Shown one piece after another: positions 44,638 through 53,302 of a DNA stretch of 64,000 nucleotides. The stretch covers positions 67,715 through 131,714 of the forward strand of contig JAJBSL010000007.1 of assembly GCA_020540725.1 (NCBI GenBank), read 5' to 3'. Numbering within the stretch: position 1 is the stretch's first letter; every line of letters starts with the position of its first letter. A model generated the notes under the pieces. The model was not told the origin of the DNA and searched no databases. It was given only the letters and a program-made list of their open reading frames with translations. The stretch comes from Lachnospiraceae bacterium EP-SM-12S-S03. Lineage in GTDB: Bacteria; Bacillota; Clostridia; Lachnospirales; Lachnospiraceae. The translations under genes were made by a program, and so were the position numbers.

Positions 44638-46035
44638 TTATTCATTCAACACAATTGCATTGACCGCCTCTATCAAATCTACCACATGGCTTCTGTCAAG
44701 AAGAGCAAGCGGTTTCCCGTCAAGCACGGCAAGACAACTGCTTCCATTATACCGGTAAAGTTCTACCGTCACTTCCGGATATGTTTTATTATCCAAGTGA
44801 ATGGTCAGACCGATTTCTTCTTTTTGCGATGGTTCTTTGTCTGTGAACTTAGAAACGTTCAGCCCGGATAATGCTGTCTCGAACTTATCCGCTTCTACTT
44901 TTTTATCATTATAGTACCAGACAGTTTCATCGTTTTCTTTCTTGGCCGTCAATGTATAATCATTTCCTTCCAGAGAAATATCTATCGACTTGATATCCTC
45001 AATATTTGCCGTAAATACTTCTTGATGCCTCAAATCATTATAGTCGGCTTTCATAAGCGCTTTGTAATCTTCTCCGGATATTTTGTAAACGATCTTTGAA
45101 TTTCCTACCCGTGCATAAGCTGTAATCTCTTCTTCATCAGAATCTGATTGTGCCGCTTTTTTCTCTTCCGGATCCCGTGAAATATGAAGTACAAATTCTT
45201 TGGCTTCTACTTTCTCTTTATCATTGTTTTTCACTTCGTATTCCATAGTCATTGTAAGATCCGGTTGATCCAAACCATATTTTGCCAGTTCTTCATCTGT
45301 GGCATGGTACGTCATATATTGCCCAAAGTTCAAATTGGTTACAGTATCCAAATAAGCCTTTACATTCAATGTATCAAGCGAAAGAAGTTCACTGCCGTCT
45401 TTCATGAAATACACATCATCCTTACAGTATGTTTGCTGACTATCCTCTTCATAAACGATTTGGTAGTTTTCTTCTCCTTCATACTGAATGGCTTTCGTCT
45501 CACTAAGATCCGGAATTGTGTCATTCTTTATCATGTCTTTCAATTCCAGATTAAAACTTTCCAAAGGATCTTCTTTCACCAGATATACATTCCCGTCTCC
45601 AATAGAAACATATCTTTCCGAATCCATTTTGCTGTAATCCCCTAATTTAATTTCATAGGACTTATCCTTTGTTTTGATATCAATGGTACAAAGAGGGTCA
45701 TCTAAACCGTATTGTCCATAGTCCTTTACGTCTTCAATGACAAAGGACACACCAAACTCTTGAAATGTTTTCAGAAGTTTTTTCACCTTTTTCTCATTGA
45801 CCGGAAATGACTCATCTTCATCGTACACCCAGGAATCCTCTTTGTGAAATGCAAGTTTCCCTTTCTCGTTTTCCCAGGAAAGTGAAGTCACATCATCACT
45901 GTCAATATTCAAAATGACTTTATCACTATTTTTAATCTTCTCCTTTTTTTCTTCCTGTCTGCTGACAATGAAAGTCAGCAGACAGACGGCAGCCAGAATT
46001 CCAAGGAGTATATACAACTTCTTAGCCCTTTTCAT
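44638..46035 (-). CDS. DUF4340 protein of a Gld-type ABC system
   Basis: About 465 residues. An N-terminal membrane helix (KKLYILLGILAAVCLLTFIV) is followed by a large extracytoplasmic region with two DUF4340-type repeats (SLSWENEKGKLAFHKEDSW near residue 50 and DIKSIDISLEGNDYTLTAKK near 360). The start is ATG 46035 with AAGGAGGAGAAAG upstream; it overlaps the preceding gene by 14 nt. DUF4340 genes commonly close GldA-GldF-GldG operons. The function is unknown, perhaps a substrate-binding or assembly part of the exporter. Confidence 0.82.
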   Translation of the reverse strand: MKRAKKLYILLGILAAVCLLTFIVSRQEEKKEKIKNSDKVILNIDSDDVTSLSWENEKGKLAFHKEDSWVYDEDESFPVNEKKVKKLLKTFQEFGVSFVIEDVKDYGQYGLDDPLCTIDIKTKDKSYEIKLGDYSKMDSERYVSIGDGNVYLVKEDPLESFNLELKDMIKNDTIPDLSETKAIQYEGEENYQIVYEEDSQQTYCKDDVYFMKDGSELLSLDTLNVKAYLDTVTNLNFGQYMTYHATDEELAKYGLDQPDLTMTMEYEVKNNDKEKVEAKEFVLHISRDPEEKKAAQSDSDEEEITAYARVGNSKIVYKISGEDYKALMKADYNDLRHQEVFTANIEDIKSIDISLEGNDYTLTAKKENDETVWYYNDKKVEADKFETALSGLNVSKFTDKEPSQKEEIGLTIHLDNKTYPEVTVELYRYNGSSCLAVLDGKPLALLDRSHVVDLIEAVNAIVLNE

Positions 46036-47440
46036 TCTTTCTCCTCCTTCGCACAATTACTACAATACCTGTAACAATGAATGCAAGCGGGAAGACTCCA
46101 ATCATCATTGTCTTTAACAAGGATGAAGTAGACTCGTCAATTGTCAGGTAATTATAATTCAATGACTTGCTACGGATGGAAACCGCATCTCTTTCTCCTA
46201 CAAGCGAAGATAATGCGTTCATTCCCATATCCAGGTTGGCACCGGATGAATAAGAATTATACATATCTTCCAGGAATAACGAAGAGGAGAACCATACAAT
46301 CTGTCCATCATTATCTGCATCAATAGACACTGCCAATGTAAACGGTCCATCTGTATCCCCATCTTCTTTCTCATAAGTTTCCAGATTATAACCGGCCTTC
46401 TTGCTGAAAGCTGTGTCTGATGTTGTCAGAAGTTCCGTTACACGTCCGGCCGTATCCTTTACCGTGAGTCCCTGTGCAATCGGAAGAATCGCATAGTAAT
46501 TCTCTTCGATCAGAGGATCTGTGATATCACTGCTTTGCAGATCCGGCAGAAGAATATATGGCTGCTGGAATGCGTAGTGTTCCCGATCTTCTTCTACTAC
46601 GATTCCATCCGTTGTTTCTACTCCATAGTCGGACAGAAGGCTGTAAAGATTCGTAAGGCTTCCATTTTCTGTCGGTCCTGCTGCCACCATCATTTTTCCA
46701 CCATTCGCTACATAATCTGCCAGTATTTCTTTTTCCTCTGCGGAAATGTCACTGGTTGGGGCGTAAATGAGAATTGCATCTGCATCTTCCGGAACTTTAT
46801 CTTCATTCAGAAGGGAAAAGCTTTCCGTCTGCATATTTTCACGTTCAATCTGCTTGCTGAACGTCTCTGGAAGTTCTGCTTCCCCATGTCCTTCCAACAC
46901 ATAGTTTTTCGGCAGTTTATCTGAAATCACATAATCAATCGCCGAAGTGATTGCCCCTTCCCCATCAAAAGAAGAACTTGAGGAATAGCCGGTTGCATCT
47001 GTCTGTGTCACATAAATATCGTTATAGCTGATATAACGGTTTTTATCGCCGCATTCCACTATCAAACTGTTATTCGGCACTTCCTCGGAAGTATATTTAT
47101 CTGTAAATGTCGGATAAACATCCGGATTTTTCTTCACCACTTCTATGTGATCTGACAAACTCTCATACTTTTCAAGCAGATTTTCAATTACGTCATCTTC
47201 CTTGTCAGCCTGAACGATCCAATAGATTTTTACGTCCTTCTTCAATGCATTCACAACTGCTTTTGTATTACTTGTAATCGAATATAGTTTTGTAGAACTG
47301 ATATCATATTTTGTCAAGTTTCCAGGCAAAATGGATGCCAGCACATTCACTACAATCAGAATTGCCAGTACAATGAGGGTTACAAGCAACGAATAGGTTC
47401 CACCTTTTAGAGCAATACGGTTCTTATTTTTCTTTTCCAT
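46022..47440 (-). CDS. GldG-family ABC auxiliary protein
   Basis: 472 residues. An N-terminal helix (about 17-37, LLVTLIVLAILIVVNVLASI), a large extracytoplasmic domain of the ABC-type uncharacterised transport system family and a C-terminal helix near residue 445-465 (TMMIGVFPLAFIVTGIVVIV) are visible. Motifs include KYDISSTKLYSITSNTKAVV at the start of the domain, LEGHGEAELPETF and LADYVANGGKMMVAAGP. It overlaps the permease gene by 1 nt (TAATG). Confidence 0.87.
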   Translation of the reverse strand: MEKKNKNRIALKGGTYSLLVTLIVLAILIVVNVLASILPGNLTKYDISSTKLYSITSNTKAVVNALKKDVKIYWIVQADKEDDVIENLLEKYESLSDHIEVVKKNPDVYPTFTDKYTSEEVPNNSLIVECGDKNRYISYNDIYVTQTDATGYSSSSSFDGEGAITSAIDYVISDKLPKNYVLEGHGEAELPETFSKQIERENMQTESFSLLNEDKVPEDADAILIYAPTSDISAEEKEILADYVANGGKMMVAAGPTENGSLTNLYSLLSDYGVETTDGIVVEEDREHYAFQQPYILLPDLQSSDITDPLIEENYYAILPIAQGLTVKDTAGRVTELLTTSDTAFSKKAGYNLETYEKEDGDTDGPFTLAVSIDADNDGQIVWFSSSLFLEDMYNSYSSGANLDMGMNALSSLVGERDAVSIRSKSLNYNYLTIDESTSSLLKTMMIGVFPLAFIVTGIVVIVRRRRKNEKG

Positions 47441-48303
47441 TAGTTATACCTCCTTTTCTCAAGGGATTGCACTGTAAGGAATAAGAAGAAAATGATCACC
47501 GTCACATAATATATAATGGCTGTCATATCAAATACTCCGTTTATAAATCCATAAAATCTTTCAAACAGGGATAATTTGGTCATAATATCCGGCAGCAAAC
47601 CTTCAAATACAGAGCTGTCCACATAATATGTGATTCCCAGTGCCGCAATCAAAACGATGCTGACAATATAAGCCAGATTTTCATTCTTTGTGATAAAGCG
47701 AATCAGTATTCCGATCAAAATCGCAATGACCGCCAATGCGATCACTGACCCTAATGCTGTAGAAGACACATATTCCGCTAAAGTTACACTGTAATAATTC
47801 AGCAAAAGAATCGGAATGGTAATTCCTGCTGCAAATCCCTGATTATCCACAAGCGATGAAATAAATGTTCCGATTGCAATCAGGGCTGCTCCCATGATAA
47901 AAAATGCAAGAAGCGATCCATAAGAAGTCAGAAGATATACGTCTCCAAACTTTGCAAATATGGCCGGATAAATTGCTACGATGCACAATGGAATCAAATA
48001 GACAATCAAAAGAGCCAGATATTTTCCCATCACAATCTCAGATGTCTTAAGCGGCAGAGAGTAAAGAAGCTGATCTGTCTTCTGCTTCTTTTCTTCCGAA
48101 ATGACACGCATAGTCAATATCGGAATGAATACTGTAAGCCCCAGACATACGAATCCAAGTACATATTCAAAATTTGCCACCGCTGACTGGATATTATACA
48201 AAAGTGCTCCAAGCCCTACAAATGCCAATAAAAAACCACTAAATATGTAGGCGGTTAACGAATGAAAATATCCGGATAATTCATGTTTTAATACTGCGAT
48301 CAT
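47440..48303 (-). CDS. ABC-2-type permease (GldF-like)
   Basis: 287 residues with about six to seven transmembrane helices. The N-terminal KHELSGYFHSLTAYIFSG and the FIPILTMRVISEEKKQKTDQ segment with the QLLYSLPL continuation are typical of ABC-2 permeases paired with GldA-type ATPases. Its ATG overlaps the stop of the ATPase gene (ATGA). Confidence 0.9.
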   Translation of the reverse strand: MIAVLKHELSGYFHSLTAYIFSGFLLAFVGLGALLYNIQSAVANFEYVLGFVCLGLTVFIPILTMRVISEEKKQKTDQLLYSLPLKTSEIVMGKYLALLIVYLIPLCIVAIYPAIFAKFGDVYLLTSYGSLLAFFIMGAALIAIGTFISSLVDNQGFAAGITIPILLLNYYSVTLAEYVSSTALGSVIALAVIAILIGILIRFITKNENLAYIVSIVLIAALGITYYVDSSVFEGLLPDIMTKLSLFERFYGFINGVFDMTAIIYYVTVIIFFLFLTVQSLEKRRYN

Positions 48304-49364
48304 TCTTCTGAATCCTCCTCTCCATTTGTTACTTCACCGGCATTTTCCGTTTCCTCGGTTTCTTCCGTTTCCTCGGTTTCTTCGGTCTCCTCAGCTTCTT
48401 CCATTTCCCCGGTTTCTGCAGTGTCCCCGTTATCTTCTGTCAATTCAATGAACACATCTTCCAGATTCGCCTTATGAGATGTCATTTCCAAAATTACCTT
48501 TTCTCCTTTTGCAAATGCCAAAGAAATCTTACGGCAAAGCTCCCTGGAATCAATTTCATATCCTTTGATTTCAATCCGCACAAGTCCATCCTCTGCTTCA
48601 TCACACGTCCATTCCTGAACTTCTTCGATTGTAGACAATATTTCTTCTGCCTCTTCTTTCGTTGCTTCTGCTTTGAAAGAAATCGCGTTGGATGCCATCA
48701 ATAATTTTTCCAGATTTTCCGGCTCATCAAAAGCAACCAGCTTTCCCTTTGCAATAATCAGTACCTTTTCACAGATCGCCTGTACTTCGGAAAGAATGTG
48801 GGAACTTAAAATCACCGTATGCTTTTCTCCCAACTGTTTGATCAAATCACGTATTTCAATAATCTGTATCGGGTCAAGTCCAACAGTCGGTTCATCCAAA
48901 ATGATAACTTTCGGGCTTCCAAGAAGCGCCTGCGCAATCCCTACCCTCTGTTTATACCCTTTGGAAAGATTGGAAATCAGACGTTTCTTCACATTTCCGA
49001 TCTTCGTCTGCTCGATCACTTCTTCAACTTGACATTTCAATTCCTTCCCTTTGAGTCCTTTCGCTTCTCCTACGAATTTCAAGTATTCTTCCGGTGTCTC
49101 ATTCATGTAAAGCGGCGGTTGCTCCGGAAGATATCCAATCAGGCGTTTTGCATTTTCCGGCTCCTCGAAAATGTCATAGCCGTTAATCTTCACCACTCCT
49201 TCTGTCGCTGACAAACATCCCGTCATAATATTCATCGTAGTGGATTTTCCTGCCCCATTCGGCCCCAAAAATCCATAAACATGACCTTCATCAATCTCAA
49301 AAGAAAGATCATCTACTGCCATGAAATCACCATAGTATTTGGTTAAATGTTCCACTGTTATCAT
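48300..49364 (-). CDS. ABC transporter ATPase (GldA-like) with acidic repeat tail
   Basis: 354 residues. Walker A GPNGAGKSTTMNIM, Q-loop GYLPEQPPLY, signature NLSKGYKQRVGIAQAL, Walker B VIILDEPTVGLDP and the H-loop SSHILSEV are intact. The C-terminal 45 residues are almost all Glu, Thr, Gly and Asp, including five Glu-Thr-Glu/Glu-Glu-Thr units encoded by tandem 9-bp repeats (about 48335-48415). The start ATG 49364 has AGGAGG 6 nt upstream; the ten codons above it are not coding. It drives the GldF/GldG/DUF4340 proteins encoded downstream. Confidence 0.93.
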   Translation of the reverse strand: MITVEHLTKYYGDFMAVDDLSFEIDEGHVYGFLGPNGAGKSTTMNIMTGCLSATEGVVKINGYDIFEEPENAKRLIGYLPEQPPLYMNETPEEYLKFVGEAKGLKGKELKCQVEEVIEQTKIGNVKKRLISNLSKGYKQRVGIAQALLGSPKVIILDEPTVGLDPIQIIEIRDLIKQLGEKHTVILSSHILSEVQAICEKVLIIAKGKLVAFDEPENLEKLLMASNAISFKAEATKEEAEEILSTIEEVQEWTCDEAEDGLVRIEIKGYEIDSRELCRKISLAFAKGEKVILEMTSHKANLEDVFIELTEDNGDTAETGEMEEAEETEETEETEETEETENAGEVTNGEEDSEE

Positions 49365-49405
49365 GACAAACCTCCTGTTCCAATATAATTTCATTTCAAA
49401 TCTCT

Positions 49406-49442
49406 GCTATTATAAAAAAAGAACCTGAAATGAACCTGAAAT
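49406..49442 (-). promoter_or_regulatory. Activator-type promoter of the Gld-like operon
   Basis: A perfect TATAAT (about 49416-49411, minus strand) lies 45 nt before the ATPase start, but the -35 position is poor (AGGTTC). That position lies in a tandem 11-bp direct repeat, TTTCAGGTTCA-TTTCAGGTTCT (49439-49418), the spacing used by OmpR/PhoB-type dimers. This is a plausible target of the regulator encoded just upstream. Confidence 0.6.
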
Positions 49443-49470
49443 AAGTTGTGATGAATATGTGAAAAGGCAT

Positions 49471-49498
49471 GAAAAAAGTGTGAACTTACGTCCACACC
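49471..49498 (-). terminator. Terminator between the response regulator and the ABC operon
   Basis: GTGTGGAC, a 4-nt loop and GTTCACAC (49498-49479, one G-T pair) are followed by TTTTTT on the minus strand. Confidence 0.7.
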
Positions 49499-49534
49499 TA
49501 ATACAAACCTTATACCACACCTCTTTTTTGATTT

Positions 49535-50209
49535 CTAAGACATCTCCTCCATAGAGTACCCCGCTCCTCTTACGGTTCTGATTTCCACATTTGCCCTTAA
49601 TGCTTTTAATTTCTTTCTTAAGAAACCGATATATGTCCAAACTACGTCTGCGCTATTATCCGTTTCCTGACCCCAGACATTTTGCAGCAAATGCTCTGTC
49701 GAAAAAATGAAGTGCGGATGCTGCATAAAAAGTTCTGTCAGTTGATATTCTTTATTATTCAGGCGAAGCGTATCTGCTTCACTGGAAATCTCATAACTAT
49801 TACAATCCAGTTTTAAGTTTCCCAAAGTCAGCTCTGCTCCCACATAATTTGTACTTCTCCTTGCCAAAGCTTTCACTCTTGCAAGAAATTCTCTTTTGGA
49901 AAACGGTTCAGAAAGATAATCATCCGCCCCCGCTTCCAGACCGGACACCCGATCCTCAATGTCTGCTCCTGATTTAAAAAGCAATACCGGAGTTGTAATT
50001 TTAAGCCTACGAAGCTGTTCGAGAATTTCTATCCCGTCTATCTCCGGCAGTAAAGCATTCAGCACGATTACATCATATTCGCTGTTAAGCACAGCTCCAA
50101 ATACATCTTCTCCTCTATGTACTGCATCCACAAGAAAACGATTTTTCTCCAGAAGACCTTTTAGTATTTCTGCAAACTCATCCTGCTCTTCTGCAATTAA
50201 AACTTTCAT
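49535..50209 (-). CDS. OmpR-family regulator with a degenerate (non-phosphorylatable) receiver
   Basis: 224 residues: receiver domain (1-115) and winged-helix DNA-binding domain (about 125-222, LTLGNLKLDCNSYEISSEAD, LTELFMQHPHFIFSTEHLLQ, VRGAGYSMEE). In the receiver, the acidic pair is Glu7-Glu8 instead of Asp-Asp, the phospho-accepting Asp is Asn51 (IVLNALLPEIDG), the conserved Thr/Ser position is Lys79 (LLFKSG) and the invariant Lys is Glu101 (LSEPF). All key positions are changed, so phosphorylation is very unlikely. No histidine kinase gene is nearby. It probably acts constitutively or through another signal on the downstream Gld-like operon. Confidence 0.9.
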   Translation of the reverse strand: MKVLIAEEQDEFAEILKGLLEKNRFLVDAVHRGEDVFGAVLNSEYDVIVLNALLPEIDGIEILEQLRRLKITTPVLLFKSGADIEDRVSGLEAGADDYLSEPFSKREFLARVKALARRSTNYVGAELTLGNLKLDCNSYEISSEADTLRLNNKEYQLTELFMQHPHFIFSTEHLLQNVWGQETDNSADVVWTYIGFLRKKLKALRANVEIRTVRGAGYSMEEMS

Positions 50210-50269
50210 ACATCTTCCTCCTTTCCCACAAGTATATATGGGAATTTTGAAAAAAGTATGAAAATTATA

Positions 50270-50782
50270 TCATTTTTCTGTGTACCGCAAGCATCCTTCC
50301 AACTCCAATAATTTTTTCTTCAACTCAATCCCACCTGCATATCCGGTCAGACTTCCGTCACTTCCGACTACTCTATGACATGGGATAATGACCGATATCG
50401 GATTATGTCCGACGGCTCCGCCTACGGCCTGGGCTGACATTCTTTCTTTCCCTCTTTCCCTTGCAATTTGCTTTGCAATCTCTCCATATGTGATAACTTC
50501 TCCATATGGAATCTCACTTAAGATCTTCCATACAGCCATTCGGAACTCACTTCCCTTCGGAGCCAGCGGCATCTCACATATTTCCGGTTTTTCACCTTGA
50601 AAATAACGGTTTAACCATTCTTTTGTTTTTTCAAATATGGGAAGATTTTTCTCTTCTGTATCTTCCGATAATGTTGCAGCAAAATACTTCTGACTCTCAA
50701 ACCAGAGCCCCGTCAGATTCTTACCGTCACTTGCCATCGTCATCTCACCCATAGGCGATTCATATTTCCAGATATATTCCAT
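50270..50782 (-). CDS. ogt: Methylated-DNA-[protein]-cysteine S-methyltransferase
   Basis: 170 residues. The suicide enzyme removes alkyl groups from O6-alkylguanine. The active-site VIIPCHRVVGSDGSLTGYAG (PCHRV) is preceded by the helix-turn-helix region GEVITYGEIAKQIAR and NPISV. AAAGGAGA precedes the ATG. It lies 23 nt after the alkylation glycosylase gene, so the two repair genes may be co-expressed. Confidence 0.95.
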   Translation of the reverse strand: MEYIWKYESPMGEMTMASDGKNLTGLWFESQKYFAATLSEDTEEKNLPIFEKTKEWLNRYFQGEKPEICEMPLAPKGSEFRMAVWKILSEIPYGEVITYGEIAKQIARERGKERMSAQAVGGAVGHNPISVIIPCHRVVGSDGSLTGYAGGIELKKKLLELEGCLRYTEK

Positions 50783-50805
50783 GTATTCTCCTTTCCGGTC
50801 TGCGC

Positions 50806-51447
50806 TTACTTTTTCTTCTTTGGCGCATAATCCTTCATTCCTTCAATTGCTCCATTGGAAACCGCCCATAAATAAAGGCTCGCAACACTTCCATATGGGC
50901 TATAACGTCTTCGATATTTTTCAAATAATTTCTTGTCTATTTTTCTGTGATGATACACCATGCGTAGTCCTCTTTGAATTGCCAGATCATCATAACTTAA
51001 GACGTTCTGCCGTTCCATGCAGAATAAAAGCAACATCTCTGCCGTCCAGACGCCGATTCCCCGAAGTGCGGATAATTCCCGAATTACCTCTTCATCCGTT
51101 TTCTCCCAGATTGCTTCCAGATCAAACTCACCCTCCTGTACTTTCTTTGCAAAATCTAATATATAGTCTGCTTTCCGAAATGAGATTCCGAAACTCTGCA
51201 ATTTATCTGCTCCTGCATTCAATACTGTATTTGCATTCACTTCTCCAAGCTGCTCCTGAATCCGATTCCAAATGGTTTCCTGTGCCTTTGTAGAAATCTG
51301 CTGTCCTACAATCTGATGGATAACCGATGAAAATAAGTCCGGATCTATTTCACGGTCAATATGTCCAATCCGCTCAATAATTTCACCCAGTTTCGGATCT
51401 TTCTTTTTTAAATATTCAGTCTCTTCTGTTCCATATCTGAAATACAA
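50806..51447 (-). CDS. DNA-3-methyladenine glycosylase II family (HhH-GPD)
   Basis: 213 residues of the AlkA/MAG type. The helix-hairpin-helix reads LSALRGIGVWTAEMLLLF and the catalytic Asp lies in LSYDDLAIQRGLRM. HQIVGQQISTKAQETIWNRI is the conserved N-terminal helix pair. The enzyme excises alkylated purines. The start is TTG 51447 behind GAGGAGTGAGAGACG, since no ATG in this frame lies near the family N-terminus. Confidence 0.88.
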   Translation of the reverse strand: MYFRYGTEETEYLKKKDPKLGEIIERIGHIDREIDPDLFSSVIHQIVGQQISTKAQETIWNRIQEQLGEVNANTVLNAGADKLQSFGISFRKADYILDFAKKVQEGEFDLEAIWEKTDEEVIRELSALRGIGVWTAEMLLLFCMERQNVLSYDDLAIQRGLRMVYHHRKIDKKLFEKYRRRYSPYGSVASLYLWAVSNGAIEGMKDYAPKKKK

Positions 51448-51471
51448 CGTCTCTCACTCCTCGCAAATATT

Positions 51472-52221
51472 CTAAATATACCCTTCAATTCCTCGCACAC
51501 TGACTTCCCCGGCATTTAAGCTTTCTCTGTTTCCATCTTCATATTCCACTTCCAAAGAATAATCTTCATTTACACACAATGCATATGCCCTACGTTTCGA
51601 CTCTCCCGATATCACACAGACTTCTTTCCCCGTTGTTATGCAGAATTTTCGATACTCTTCCAGATATGTTTCTTTTTGCGTGAGAAATCCGGAACTCATC
51701 TGATCCAGTTCTTTTACCATTTCCCCAATCAATTTTTCCCTGGAAAATGTTTTCCCCATTTCTATAGAAAAAGAAGTTGCAATCTTCCGAAGTTCCTCCG
51801 GGAAATCTTTCTCTTCTTCATTTACATTAATTCCGATTCCAATGATCACATATCGAATCTCCCCTGCTTCCATACACATTTCCGTCAAAATTCCACACAC
51901 CTTTTTCTGATGCAGCACAAGGTCATTTACCCATTTAATTCCGGTCTGAATTCCACATGCCTTATAAATGGCCCGCTGTATGGCAACTGCCGTTCTCGCT
52001 GTAAGGGTGGAAAGTTCCGGTGTCATTTTCTTCGGGCGAAGAAGATAGGAAAAATAGATCCCCTTTCCTTTCGGTGATTCAAACTTCCGTCCTCTTCTTC
52101 CTTTCCCTGCAAGTTGCTCGTCCGCAATAACCACCTGGCCTTCCCGCGCCCCGTCTTTTGCCAGTTTTTTCAATACTTCATTTGTAGAATCCGTAATATC
52201 CAAATGTAAAATCCGATCCAT
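51472..52221 (-). CDS. birA: Biotin-[acetyl-CoA-carboxylase] ligase, monofunctional
   Basis: About 249 residues. It activates biotin with ATP and attaches it to biotin carriers. Motifs are DITDSTNEVLKKLA, AGKGRRGRKFESPKGKGIYF (biotinyl-AMP loop GRGRRG-like), and KWVNDLVLHQKKVCGILTE. There is no N-terminal DNA-binding domain, so it is the class I enzyme and not a repressor. The start is placed at ATG 52221 (MDRILHLDIT) with GGAAGGGA upstream; an ATG ten codons earlier is possible. Confidence 0.92.
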   Translation of the reverse strand: MDRILHLDITDSTNEVLKKLAKDGAREGQVVIADEQLAGKGRRGRKFESPKGKGIYFSYLLRPKKMTPELSTLTARTAVAIQRAIYKACGIQTGIKWVNDLVLHQKKVCGILTEMCMEAGEIRYVIIGIGINVNEEEKDFPEELRKIATSFSIEMGKTFSREKLIGEMVKELDQMSSGFLTQKETYLEEYRKFCITTGKEVCVISGESKRRAYALCVNEDYSLEVEYEDGNRESLNAGEVSVRGIEGYI

Positions 52222-52303
52222 CCATTGTCCCTTCCATTCTTTTGCAAACATTCTCTTCGCCTATTATAGCATGCCTGTATACTGGCAGAAAACTATTTTC
52301 TTC

Positions 52304-52332
52304 TTGTTTTGCTTCATAACTCATGTTATAGT
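52304..52332 (+). promoter_or_regulatory. Promoter of the arginase-family gene
   Basis: TTGTTT (52304-52309) and TATAGT (52327-52332) are spaced by 17 nt, 35 nt before the ATG. Confidence 0.6.
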
Positions 52333-52367
52333 AACTTAAGTGGGCTTTTACACACAAGGAGGATACT

Positions 52368-53228
52368 ATGTTACAGATTTTCGGATGTCCCATGCATTAT
52401 GGTGTGGGCGCAAAAGGATTGATCCACAGTCTGGATTATTTAAATGAACAATACAAAGATTTAGACATTCATATCATTCCTGAAGTAACTGCTTCAGAAG
52501 CAAAGGTGTCTAATTTAAAAAACTTCAACAGCGTACTTGCAACATGCAATGCCATCGCTGAATACAGTTTTCATAACATTTTACAGAAAGGGGATATTCC
52601 TCTTTTTATCGGAGGCGATCACAGCGCGGCCATGGGAAGTGTTTCCGCATCTGCTGCCATGTATGAAAACAGTGGTCTGATCTGGGTCGATGCACACCCG
52701 GATATCAATACCGATTCCACGTCCGTTACCGGGAATATCCACGGCATCCCTGTTTCTGCTCTTCTTGATAATGTCAGTGCAGAAGCAAAACCTTTGGCCA
52801 ATATTTTAAAAGAAGGACAGAAAATCAAACCAGAGCACGTAGCTATGCTTGGTCTTCGCGATATCGATCCGCCTGAGGCAGAGATTTTGGAAAAACTGAA
52901 CATCAAATACTTTACATATGATGATATCAAATCCCTTGGACTTCAATATTGTTTAGATGAATGTATCAAGCATTTGTCTCATTTAGATAACGTCCATGTA
53001 AGCTTTGATATTGACGGTGTAAATCCTGAACTTTTACCTGGCGTATCTGTTCCGGTTCCTGACGGATTTACAATCGAAGAAGTCTATACTGTTTTCAATA
53101 GACTTCTCGGTGAACTTCCGGTACATTCTCTTGATATCGTGGAGTTTAACAAAGAATTTGACAAAGACAATATGACTGCGGATTTCACTTATGAATTGAT
53201 CCAGCATATCCAAAAAATATATGCTTAA
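52368..53228 (+). CDS. Arginase/agmatinase-family ureohydrolase
   Basis: 286 residues. The binuclear manganese site motifs are GGDHSAAMG, WVDAHPDINTD (Asp-x-His-x-Asp) and SFDIDGVNPELLPGVSVP (Asp-x-Asp). SxxxSGNxHG-like VTGNIHGIPVSALL matches the arginase substrate loop, favouring arginine over agmatine. The reaction would give ornithine and urea, but other guanidino substrates are possible. ACAAGGAGG precedes the ATG. It is monocistronic, ending in a strong terminator. Confidence 0.88.
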   Translation: MLQIFGCPMHYGVGAKGLIHSLDYLNEQYKDLDIHIIPEVTASEAKVSNLKNFNSVLATCNAIAEYSFHNILQKGDIPLFIGGDHSAAMGSVSASAAMYENSGLIWVDAHPDINTDSTSVTGNIHGIPVSALLDNVSAEAKPLANILKEGQKIKPEHVAMLGLRDIDPPEAEILEKLNIKYFTYDDIKSLGLQYCLDECIKHLSHLDNVHVSFDIDGVNPELLPGVSVPVPDGFTIEEVYTVFNRLLGELPVHSLDIVEFNKEFDKDNMTADFTYELIQHIQKIYA

Positions 53229-53230
53229 CA

Positions 53231-53275
53231 TAAAATGAGGCGTTGTAATACTGAAATTACAACGCCTCATTTTAT
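53231..53275. terminator. Strong bidirectional terminator
   Basis: A perfect 19-bp inverted repeat (53231-53249 and 53256-53274) with a 6-nt loop, flanked by A and T runs, lies between convergent genes. Confidence 0.95.
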
Positions 53276-53302
53276 AAAACAGGAAATTCCTTTGGAATCC
53301 TA

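Noticed and set aside
52368..53228. Agmatinase (speB) as the specific call
   Set aside because: The substrate loop reads VTGNIHGIPVSALL, closer to arginase; only the ureohydrolase family is certain.
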